From: a virus
DNA: 21,843 bases
IMG/VR virus record: IMGVR_UViG_3300025769_000968
Location: 1-21,843 of that record
Reading direction: 5' to 3' (one strand)
In this document: positions 1 through 5,578 of the stretch, piece after piece
Layout of the letters: every line of letters starts with the position of its first letter
Position numbering within the stretch: position 1 is the stretch's first letter
Position numbers and translations under genes: made by a program
Notes under the pieces: generated by a model
The model's database searches: none
Seen by the model: only the letters and a program-made list of their open reading frames with translations
What the model was told of the DNA's origin: nothing

Positions 1-1
1 T

Positions 2-100
2 GAACCCCAAGACCTGACCGAGCGTAGAAAAGTATTGTCCGGCACTGAGTTGCCACCTTCCCCAACCCCTTCTGAAAACAAGGAGACTCCCGATGAGTAA
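2..100 (+). CDS. 3' end of an upstream gene (partial, unknown product)
   Basis: A reading frame is open from the left edge of the window and stops at the TAA at 98-100. It gives 32 residues rich in Glu, Pro, Ser and Thr, ending in an acidic tail (KETPDE). The last 8 nt overlap the ATG of the next gene (ATGAGTAA). This arrangement is typical of the tightly packed gene ends elsewhere in the window, and the next gene's Shine-Dalgarno lies inside this frame. The visible part is too short and low in complexity to assign a function. It could be a chance open frame, but continuity with the edge and the coupled overlap favour a real gene end. Confidence 0.5.
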   Translation, partial: EPQDLTERRKVLSGTELPPSPTPSENKETPDE

Positions 101-836
101 GTTTGCAGAAACCAAAACGTTTGCTGAGTTCGAGGCTCAGTTGAAAGTCGACGGCGCACGCATGGACACCGAAGACGTGGTGTACACCCTGATGTGTGCA
201 GGTTTGTTCGACGGCATCACACGCAACAAGCCCGGGTCCAGTGAGGACTTCGATGTTGTCAAGGCACGCATCGAGGCCATGCTTGATTCCGACCCCGGCC
301 TTGCCAACACCTTCATGATGATGAGCGTTGTCTCGTCAGTTGCCAGCGCGTTCCGCTCCCGCATGAACCTGATGGAGAAGAACGCAGACATGATGATGCG
401 TTTGACCGAGGTCTTCAATGAGGCCAAGGCTAACGACGGCAGCATCCCCGCCGATCATGTGGAGATGTTGCTCGACAAGGTTCAGGATTTGGGCCGCTTC
501 TTCAAGAAGAAGTCAGCCGAAGCCAGCGACCACTACGAGCGCACGTCTGAGGCGTCCGCCGATGCTGCCATTGGCAACATGAAAGCGTACACCGAGAAGA
601 TGGTCAAGCACAAGACTGAGATGCAGCGCGGTACGCTCATCGAGTTGGTGCAGAAAGCCGTCAACGATGGCTTGCCCCCGCACGAGGCTCACTGGCCCGT
701 CTCCTTCTGTCTTGGAGACGATGAGTGGCAAATCATCGAGAAGTTGCATGCTGTCATGAGCGCCCTCAAGAAGTCCGGCGACAACCCCGCTGACTTGGAC
801 ATCCAGCAACTGAAAGACTTGCTCGACGATGAGTGA
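93..836 (+). CDS. Hypothetical helical phage protein (247 aa)
   Basis: I do not recognise this family. The start at 93 is supported by AAGGAG at 80-85 with 7 nt to the ATG. The protein looks almost wholly alpha-helical and charged, with Met-rich stretches near residues 75-105 and a Lys/Glu-rich middle (about 120-180) that could form a coiled coil. The C-terminus is acidic (LLDDE). No signal peptide, membrane segment or enzyme motif is visible. It lies in a plus-strand unit between the truncated gene before it and the DUF3846-like gene after it, and a G/C hairpin follows its stop. A structural or accessory role is possible but cannot be settled from the sequence. Confidence 0.85.
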   Translation: MSKFAETKTFAEFEAQLKVDGARMDTEDVVYTLMCAGLFDGITRNKPGSSEDFDVVKARIEAMLDSDPGLANTFMMMSVVSSVASAFRSRMNLMEKNADMMMRLTEVFNEAKANDGSIPADHVEMLLDKVQDLGRFFKKKSAEASDHYERTSEASADAAIGNMKAYTEKMVKHKTEMQRGTLIELVQKAVNDGLPPHEAHWPVSFCLGDDEWQIIEKLHAVMSALKKSGDNPADLDIQQLKDLLDDE

Positions 837-852
837 TGCTGCAAACCCGTTT

Positions 853-886
853 GAGGACTGCCCCCCCGTCATGGGGGGGTATCCTC
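853..886 (+). other. C7/G7 hairpin between two plus-strand genes
   Basis: Seven consecutive C (861-867) pair perfectly with seven consecutive G (873-879) across a 5-nt loop. The stem is extended by GAGGA (853-857) pairing with TCCTC (882-886) after a small internal loop. No T-run follows, so it is not a normal intrinsic terminator. It lies in the 91-nt gap between the stop at 836 and the Shine-Dalgarno of the next gene. It may be an RNA processing, stability or attenuation element. Confidence 0.6.
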
Positions 887-927
887 ATGATACTTCTAAG
901 CACTGGCCCAAAGAACAAGGAGAACCC

Positions 928-1317
928 ATGAAAGTTCACGGCCTTCTACTGTTGCCCAACGGCACCCGACATGACGTGTCCTGCGATGTTGATTCGTGGG
1001 ACGATCTTAAAGAAGATCACGGCGTCACCTTCTTCGACATCGTGCGTGGCAACCAAACCACCAACCAAGCCACCATCTTGGTGGACGATGAGGGGTTGCT
1101 CAAGGACAACAACCCGCTCAACTTCTGGTCGGTTGTTGTCTGTCCGCTGTTCGAGATCGGTCAACCCTTGACCGGACCCATCTGGATCTTCGGTCCTGCC
1201 AATGACCAAGGTGAGATGACCGACATCGACCCTGACTTGCTTGCCAAGATCCCGCCAACTCTGCGACCCAAAGCAGGCTTTGAGGTTCACTTCTTGGATT
1301 CAGGTGACGACACCTGA
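928..1317 (+). CDS. DUF3846-like phage protein (129 aa)
   Basis: The start at 928 is chosen because AAGGAG (918-923) sits 4 nt before the ATG. An in-frame ATG at 829 has no ribosome site and would place the C7/G7 hairpin inside the coding sequence. The product is small and soluble. Its middle, VDDEGLLKDNNPLN followed by a hydrophobic strand and a TGPIWIFGP strand, resembles the pattern of DUF3846 proteins of phages and mobile elements (a 'vDEeG...lPlN...G.i.i.G' layout). That assignment rests on pattern memory only, and the molecular role of the family is unknown to me. The 3' end overlaps the opposing nuclease gene tail-to-tail by 31 nt. Confidence 0.75.
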   Translation: MKVHGLLLLPNGTRHDVSCDVDSWDDLKEDHGVTFFDIVRGNQTTNQATILVDDEGLLKDNNPLNFWSVVVCPLFEIGQPLTGPIWIFGPANDQGEMTDIDPDLLAKIPPTLRPKAGFEVHFLDSGDDT

Positions 1318-1640
1318 GCAAGCAACAGCGTTGCCAGTTGGAACAACTGGTCCGCCTTCACTGTCACTAACCATTCCCCACCGTCTTCCCGCATAAATAC
1401 CAGCGGGAGACGGTGGGGATCTTTTTTTGTGTCCTCATCGCACTGATCCATGAACCGGCAGGCGGCGATGCTCTTCCGCCGCTTGACCTCAATCCAAAGC
1501 GGGTCACAGCCCGCCACGTCCGGGTCCACGGCTCCGTCTGACTGGCGCGAGCGGCGGGCCTCAGTCCAGCCGAGCGACTGCATGACCTGCACGACCTCAC
1601 GCTCACCCCGCTTGCCCTTGTCCCGCTGCATCTTTCCCAT
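1287..1640 (-). CDS. Hjc-like PD-(D/E)XK nuclease, probable Holliday junction resolvase
   Basis: The 117-residue product has the layout of small archaeal/phage Hjc-type resolvases and related endonucleases. It has an N-terminal basic helix with KRGEREV (E13/E15), D41 in the segment VDPDVAG, and the catalytic E51-V-K53 in LWIEVKRRK. Length and motif order fit a single-domain PD-(D/E)XK fold. It would act on branched DNA during phage recombination or before packaging, though a different nuclease specificity is possible. The start at 1640 shares one base with the stop of the preceding nuclease gene (TGATG), which implies translational coupling; ATG at 1631 is an alternative. It is the last gene of the minus-strand replication operon and overlaps the opposing gene's 3' end. 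Confidence 0.8.
   Translation of the reverse strand: MGKMQRDKGKRGEREVVQVMQSLGWTEARRSRQSDGAVDPDVAGCDPLWIEVKRRKSIAACRFMDQCDEDTKKDPHRLPLVFMREDGGEWLVTVKADQLFQLATLLLAQVSSPESKK
1300..1317. other. Short inverted repeat in the convergent gene overlap
   Basis: TCAGGTG and CACCTGA form a 7-bp stem around an ACGA loop exactly at the 3' end of the plus-strand gene, within the last codons of the minus-strand gene. Neither side has a T-run, so it is not a standard terminator. It could pause polymerase or protect RNA 3' ends, or be incidental. Confidence 0.35.
1376..1428 (+). terminator. Strong intrinsic terminator for the left plus-strand genes
   Basis: A 16-bp GC-rich stem (arms 1376-1392 and 1403-1418, with one bulged T at 1386 or 1387) closes a 10-nt loop. 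It is followed by ATC and seven T (1422-1428), the classic rho-independent layout in the plus direction. It lies about 60 nt beyond the stop at 1317, so it would end the 93-1317 transcript. The whole element is inside the coding region of the minus-strand nuclease (1640-1287). There it encodes part of the C-terminal half, including a Lys-Lys pair from the A-run. Confidence 0.8.
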
Positions 1641-2071
1641 CAGAGACTCGCGAACTTATTGACCGGAATCATGTAGCAGGGTTCAACGTCGGCGCTGTCT
1701 CTGGTCTGCATCGTGCGTCCACCATACACCAACTTGGCTTGCCCCGGAACGTCGTGCAGGTGGGTGTAGTGGCAACCGCCATCCATCGTCCCGACCACGA
1801 ATACCGTTGGCAACTTGAGCGACTGGTGATACTGGCAAGCAGTGTGAACCTTGCTCATTGACAGCATGATGGTTGGGTACTGGCCCCAGTTCATTCGGCG
1901 CATCTTGACTTCCGCAAAGCCAACGATTGCATCTGCCTTCGTGACTGCGAAGTCCATGCGGTAGGACATTGGCAACTTGTGGTACTCGATGTTCCACGCA
2001 GCAGCCAAGCGTTCCATGATTGCTTGCTCGTTGTTGCGGTCGTCTTGGTTCTCATACATCGTCCGGGTCAT
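1640..2071 (-). CDS. PD-(D/E)XK nuclease-like protein (143 aa)
   Basis: An E15 helix, then MDF (D40) and GFAEVK (E54, K56) with hydrophobic strands between them, form a PD-(D/E)XK signature. Strands and a K-containing helix follow (LSMSKVHTACQYH), as in restriction-like or VRR-NUC-like folds. The partner and DNA substrate are unknown. I chose the ATG at 2071 because GAGGAG lies 10 nt upstream. In-frame starts at 2188, 2080 and 2059 are possible, but 2188 would read through most of the neighbouring gene. It overlaps the small gene upstream by 20 nt and couples to the Hjc-like gene downstream. Two unrelated-looking nucleases in tandem suggest a division of labour rather than duplication. Confidence 0.75.
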   Translation of the reverse strand: MTRTMYENQDDRNNEQAIMERLAAAWNIEYHKLPMSYRMDFAVTKADAIVGFAEVKMRRMNWGQYPTIMLSMSKVHTACQYHQSLKLPTVFVVGTMDGGCHYTHLHDVPGQAKLVYGGRTMQTRDSADVEPCYMIPVNKFASL

Positions 2072-2234
2072 CGTCTTCATGCTCCTCGTCTCTTGCGTCA
2101 CTCCAAAACCAATACTCAAGAAGCAGGACTGTGACTGCTCCAATGATGTGGTAGTCGTCCATGTCAAACTCAAGTTGCCAGTTGTCAATCAGTCGTCGTA
2201 GATCCTGCTTCATCTTTTCTGGTGGGGTAATCAC
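2052..2234 (-). CDS. Small acidic protein with one hydrophobic segment (60 aa)
   Basis: A GTG start at 2234 overlaps the TGA of the primase gene (GTGA), the same coupling used by the helicase gene of this operon. The product has a basic, helical N-terminal part, a hydrophobic stretch around residues 30-44 (GAVTVLLLEYWFW), and a very acidic C-terminus (EEHEDDDPDD). The hydrophobic stretch is at the short limit for a membrane span and may instead be a buried helix. No family was recognised. The coupled position between primase and nuclease supports translation, but the protein is small and could be a chance frame. Confidence 0.5.
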   Translation of the reverse strand: MITPPEKMKQDLRRLIDNWQLEFDMDDYHIIGAVTVLLLEYWFWSDARDEEHEDDDPDDV

Positions 2235-3043
2235 AATGGCCTCGCTTGGTTGGCAACCAACTCAACTACTTGCTTGCTTGCTCCGTGCCCCACCACCCAG
2301 TCCTTGACATCAGAACCTTTGGATGGGTACATGATTCTAACCCGTGAGACTTTGGGCTTGAGCAAACTGGCAATAGACTTTGCCCCCTGCTTGCCGGGCT
2401 TGTCGTTGTCCGCAACGATCACCACGTCATGCTTCCAGCACAGCATCTTGGTGAGGAGAATCCCACCGCCATTGCAGGACGGGCGACCCACGGCAGGCAG
2501 GCCGATCTGGTGCAGCGCCAGCGTATCCGTTGGACCCTCAGCGACGTAGACACTGCCGTGGCTGGGCGGCTTTCCAACGTAGAACAGGCCAGCCCTGCTC
2601 CCCTTGACGGCGAACTTGTTCCCGTCTGGGGTGCGAAGCCTGATGCCGATCACGGCCCCGTTGCTGGCTCGCATCGGGAACGTGTACGCCGACTTCTTGG
2701 CTGACCATCCGACCTGCATATCTTCTAGTCCCCGCCTTCTGAGGCCCGTGGATAGGACGAGATGGTCATACATGTAGCCTTCCATGGCTGCGACACACTG
2801 ATCGACGCCCCGTTGCCAGTCAATGTCCAGCGGCTCAGTGACCGCAACTGGTGCGGACACAGGCTTTGGCTGAAGCAAGGGGTTGATGACGTGAACCCAG
2901 CCCGCATCTCCTGCGCGCTTGTCACTCTCAACCCGTGGGCATATGGCTGTCGATCCATCCTTGGATACCAAGCACCAGTCAGGCTTGTTGCATATCGGGC
3001 ATGGGTTCGCCCTGCTTACTCGTTCCCAGTCCGTACTCGTCAT
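2231..3043 (-). CDS. DNA primase with zinc ribbon and Toprim domain
   Basis: This would make RNA primers for phage DNA synthesis. The N-terminus has four cysteines (C15, C18, C24, C35) with a C-x2-C-x5-C-x10-C layout, a T7 gp4/DnaG-like zinc ribbon that reads template sequence. A primase N-subdomain follows (about 90-160, with TFPMRASNGAVIGIRLRTP). The Toprim core comes next: AEGPTD (E169) and ADNDKPG (D212, D214) as metal ligands. At 270 residues it covers the primase half of a T7-type primase-helicase, with no RecA-like helicase domain attached. The ATG at 3043 has GAAGGA upstream at good spacing and overlaps the HTH gene by 65 nt. Confidence 0.88.
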   Translation of the reverse strand: MTSTDWERVSRANPCPICNKPDWCLVSKDGSTAICPRVESDKRAGDAGWVHVINPLLQPKPVSAPVAVTEPLDIDWQRGVDQCVAAMEGYMYDHLVLSTGLRRRGLEDMQVGWSAKKSAYTFPMRASNGAVIGIRLRTPDGNKFAVKGSRAGLFYVGKPPSHGSVYVAEGPTDTLALHQIGLPAVGRPSCNGGGILLTKMLCWKHDVVIVADNDKPGKQGAKSIASLLKPKVSRVRIMYPSKGSDVKDWVVGHGASKQVVELVANQARPL

Positions 3044-3245
3044 GCAACAAGTCCTTCGGGATTCCGGTTGAGTCCATCCATTTCTCCACCTCGTTTATCA
3101 ATACTCGTCTGTGCCCTGACACTGGCAACCGATACCCGATCAGGTGGCCTTTGTCGATGGCGCGAATGATTGTTTGCTGGGACACACGAGCAACTCGTGC
3201 GATCTGTCCGGTAGTCAAACTGTCAACGTCAATCTTGTGCTTCAT
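2979..3245 (-). CDS. MerR/BldC-like helix-turn-helix DNA-binding protein (88 aa)
   Basis: TTGQIARVARVSQQTIIRAI (11-30) is a helix-turn-helix. It is followed by KGHLIGYRLP and SGHRRV (32-48), the winged turn typical of MerR, BldC and excisionase-type proteins. The effector-binding domain of classical MerR regulators is absent, so it resembles a minimal BldC or Xis-like DNA binder. It lies immediately downstream of the sigma-like gene (17-nt overlap) and upstream of the primase. It may be a phage transcription regulator; a role in recombination directionality is less likely because no integrase is visible. Confidence 0.82.
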   Translation of the reverse strand: MKHKIDVDSLTTGQIARVARVSQQTIIRAIDKGHLIGYRLPVSGHRRVLINEVEKWMDSTGIPKDLLHDEYGLGTSKQGEPMPDMQQA

Positions 3246-3555
3246 CAGTGAAACCCTTTTCTAATTGGAACCAAACGTTCTTGTTATCTATGCGTCTGCG
3301 TACTGCACCGTGTGATCTCCTATATCTGTATAGCACATCCTGCGTTATCACTAACGTCAGGAAGCGTGACAGCGACCCCTTGTTAGGGTCGAACCGCCGG
3401 TCGTAGGCTCTGCGTGCAATGACGTAGAACTCTGCAACCAACTCATCCTCATCCCATCTGGCGAACCGACCGTTGATCCTGTACTTCTTTGCAAGGAAGT
3501 ACAGTAGGCCGAGGTGTTCATCCAGCGGGTGGCTCTGGCTTTTTCCATCCGCCAT
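3229..3555 (-). CDS. Sigma-70 region 2-like protein lacking region 4 (108 aa)
   Basis: Residues 35-80 (DEDELVAEFYVIARRAYDR, then FDPNKGSLSRFL and a helix ending DVLYRYRR) follow the pattern of sigma-70 region 2, which binds the RNA polymerase beta' coiled coil and the -10 element. The protein ends about 28 residues later, so the region 4 that reads the -35 box is missing. AGGA lies at a suitable distance before the ATG at 3555, and the gene overlaps the helicase 3' end by 38 nt. It may redirect host polymerase to phage promoters, alone or with a partner. The fold call is from pattern only, and another small helical DNA-binding protein is possible. Confidence 0.7.
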   Translation of the reverse strand: MADGKSQSHPLDEHLGLLYFLAKKYRINGRFARWDEDELVAEFYVIARRAYDRRFDPNKGSLSRFLTLVITQDVLYRYRRSHGAVRRRIDNKNVWFQLEKGFTDEAQD

Positions 3556-5164
3556 CTGCCAATTCCTGAATCATGTCCTTTGCTTGTTTTGCTGTGACTT
3601 TCTCATACGGCAATCCATGCTCCTTGAGTATTGCTTCTTGCTTAAACGACGGCCTGTTCAGTTTGCGACGTAGCATAATCTGATAGACCAGCGCGCCAGC
3701 CTGCTTGCGTGTCAGGCTCTCGGCTTCAATGCCATTGTTGGCAAGCATGATGATCTGCTTGTCCGTTGGCTTTTCTTTGGGGTTGGCAGTCACGACCGGG
3801 GCGAACCCAAGATCCTCAAACGGATCGACTGCCCTGCTTGTGTACGACGAACGCAACTTGACTTGCGCCCGGCGCAGGTTCTCCTGCTGGCGGGCAGCGT
3901 TCCTCTCCTCTGCCAGTTTCTCCTTGGCCTCGGCTTCTTCAAGCAACTCGATGGGATCCAGTTCTTCTTCGTCAGGCACACGCCTGCTTACTCTGTCGAC
4001 CAGATCATCAGGTGCCCTGCCTGCCAACACATCAAACGTAGTGACAAGGCGGTGCCTTCCGGCGTTGCCCCTGAAGTCAAGGACAAGCAGGTCGGGCTTA
4101 CTCGACTGGCCTATCGCCTGCTTGCGGGTCGTCGCACACGAATCTGATTGGGGTGGGGTCAAAGGCCTCGTCCCCCTGCCCACGCATTGCGTGTACCTCG
4201 CTCTCGATTTCGTGGCTGTGAACATCGCGACACATGCGACGGACGGCTGATCGAATCCCTCGACTAAGACTCCCACATTGACCATCCATTGCAACTTGCC
4301 TGCGGCAAACTGCTCCAACAATTCTTTGCGCTGCGTCTTTGGCGTCTTGCCTGATACCCATGCTGCACTCTCCGGCCTATGCCTGTTAATGATTTCTGCC
4401 ACCAACTCGGCTTGCCGAACGGTGGCGGTGAAGATGATGGTGGGCCTGTCCCCTGCCAACTCAAGCGTCGGATGGATCATCCCGTGTAAGTTCTTCTCTT
4501 CCTCCAGCACCTCTGCCAATTGACTGGCGCACAGGTCGCCAGCCACTGTCTTGATCTGCGAGTAGTCAAGTGTCCCGACCCGCACAAACTTCTGCTTGAT
4601 AGGTACAAGCCAGCCCTGATTGATGCCGTCCAAGATTGAATACTGGTAGCAGCAGGTATCAAATACTGTGCCCATCGCCATCTCATCTGAACGGTCAGGG
4701 GTAGCAGTGACGCCCACCACACGCAGACTTTTGTTCTGCTTCATGTAGTCAATGAACGTGCGGTAGGAATTACTGATCGCGTGGTGCGCCTCGTCAACAA
4801 GCAGGAGCGAGTAGTCGTTGGGGTCAAACTTGTTGTACCGGCGGTGCCCAAGGATCTCGGACGTGAGGGTCTGGATACTGGCAAGCACAATGCTGGCCTT
4901 GCTTCCCGCCTTCGACTCCGCCTTCTCGATGGCTGGCACCACACCCAGCGTCTGCATGATCCGAGCCTCTGGCTGCTGGATCAACTCGGTGCGGTGGGCC
5001 ACAAGCATGGCACGCCTGCCTGATGACAGGCAGCGCCGGATCATGTCGATCATGACCACGGTCTTGCCCAGCCCTGTTGCCATGACTACCAGCGTGGACT
5101 GGTTGCTGGCAAGGTCAGACCTTGCGGCATCAACTGCTTGGTTCTGATAATCACGCAGTTTCAC
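3518..5164 (-). CDS. Superfamily 2 DEAH-box DNA helicase
   Basis: An ATP-driven helicase or translocase of the UvrB/RecG/SSL2-like type. Visible motifs are LRDYQ (3-7), Walker A ATGLGKT (29-35), DEAHH (124-128), VTATPDR (152-158), EGFD (302-305), and Q326 with GRGTR (329-333). These are motifs I, II, III, V and VI in two RecA-like lobes. A charged coiled coil follows (about 395-435). The C-terminus carries two copies of a Q-x3-L-x3-G...T-x-K-Q-A repeat (465-496 and 505-536), possibly a small DNA-binding module. The start is GTG at 5164, which overlaps the TGA of the upstream gene (GTGA) with no clear ribosome site, implying translational coupling. It probably acts in phage replication or recombination. 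Confidence 0.92.
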   Translation of the reverse strand: MKLRDYQNQAVDAARSDLASNQSTLVVMATGLGKTVVMIDMIRRCLSSGRRAMLVAHRTELIQQPEARIMQTLGVVPAIEKAESKAGSKASIVLASIQTLTSEILGHRRYNKFDPNDYSLLLVDEAHHAISNSYRTFIDYMKQNKSLRVVGVTATPDRSDEMAMGTVFDTCCYQYSILDGINQGWLVPIKQKFVRVGTLDYSQIKTVAGDLCASQLAEVLEEEKNLHGMIHPTLELAGDRPTIIFTATVRQAELVAEIINRHRPESAAWVSGKTPKTQRKELLEQFAAGKLQWMVNVGVLVEGFDQPSVACVAMFTATKSRARYTQCVGRGTRPLTPPQSDSCATTRKQAIGQSSKPDLLVLDFRGNAGRHRLVTTFDVLAGRAPDDLVDRVSRRVPDEEELDPIELLEEAEAKEKLAEERNAARQQENLRRAQVKLRSSYTSRAVDPFEDLGFAPVVTANPKEKPTDKQIIMLANNGIEAESLTRKQAGALVYQIMLRRKLNRPSFKQEAILKEHGLPYEKVTAKQAKDMIQELADGGWKKPEPPAG

Positions 5165-5448
5165 AGCAGTTCGTCAGGCAGCAGCCTGTCCCTGTCTTTG
5201 TTTGACCAGCCAGTCTGCCCGCAGAAGGAGCAGCCATTGCCAGCGCAGACCTTGCACTGGTGGGTGGGCTTGACCAGCCTGAGTATCTGAATCATCCGCG
5301 CCCTGCACACAAGGAACTCTTCGTAGTCGCTGTCGCTGAACAAATGACCAGACATATCTCGCAACTCATCAACACGCCTGCACGCTCGTGTCAGGTGGTG
5401 AAGAGATTCACTTATGATCTCTCGTGCGTCTTCCTCGTCGTAGGTCAT
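5161..5448 (-). CDS. Small protein with C-terminal zinc-knuckle-like Cys cluster
   Basis: The first gene of the minus-strand operon encodes 95 residues from the ATG at 5448. A frame extends to a TTG at 5490, but that start would run through the putative -35 box. The N-terminal two thirds are helical and charged. Near the C-terminus, CKVCAGNGCSFCGQTGW has C-x2-C-x4-C-x2-C spacing and GxG turns like the DnaJ-type Cys-rich repeats or a small treble clef, so zinc binding is likely. The stop overlaps the helicase GTG start. It may act with the helicase, but no family was recognised. If the weak promoter just upstream is used, the message would be nearly leaderless. Confidence 0.7.
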   Translation of the reverse strand: MTYDEEDAREIISESLHHLTRACRRVDELRDMSGHLFSDSDYEEFLVCRARMIQILRLVKPTHQCKVCAGNGCSFCGQTGWSNKDRDRLLPDELL

Positions 5449-5456
5449 GAAGCCAC

Positions 5457-5484
5457 AAATTACCAGACCTTCCGAATTTGTCAA
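5457..5484 (-). promoter_or_regulatory. Putative minus-strand sigma-70-type promoter
   Basis: On the minus strand TTGACA (5484-5479) is followed after 16 nt by TAATTT (5462-5457). The -35 box is perfect and the -10 box poor (3 of 6). Transcription would begin only a few bases before the ATG at 5448. It forms one arm of a divergent control region and may need an activator. Confidence 0.4.
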
Positions 5485-5507
5485 GACCAAAACTTAAAAT
5501 TTTTTCC

Positions 5508-5535
5508 TTGACAGCCTTGGAAGGGTTGGTACAAT
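5508..5535 (+). promoter_or_regulatory. Sigma-70-type promoter for the exonuclease unit
   Basis: TTGACA (5508-5513), a 16-nt spacer, and TACAAT (5530-5535, 5 of 6) make a good bacterial housekeeping-type promoter. It would start transcription near 5542 and give a leader of about 37 nt before the ATG at 5579. The -35 box is the inverted copy of the minus-strand box (arms 5479-5485 and 5507-5513), with an AT-rich stretch (5493-5505) between them. The host enzyme could use it directly, which suits an early gene. Confidence 0.65.
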
Positions 5536-5578
5536 CCCTAACAGCACCACCTGATATGGGGTTGCTCTAGGAGAAACC

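Noticed and set aside
829-927. Upstream ATG at 829 extending the DUF3846-like gene by 33 residues
   Set aside because: It has no ribosome site, the extension contains the C7/G7 hairpin, and the ATG at 928 has a good AAGGAG.
1376-1430. Possible -1 frameshift signal (A-AAA-AAA followed by a hairpin) in the minus-strand resolvase gene
   Set aside because: The spacer to the hairpin is only about 3 nt, the -1 frame gives no recognisable extension, and the element is better explained as a plus-strand terminator.
3705-4250. 181-residue plus-strand open frame opposite the helicase gene
   Set aside because: It is antisense to helicase coding sequence with a low-complexity Ser/Leu-rich product, so it is a shadow frame.
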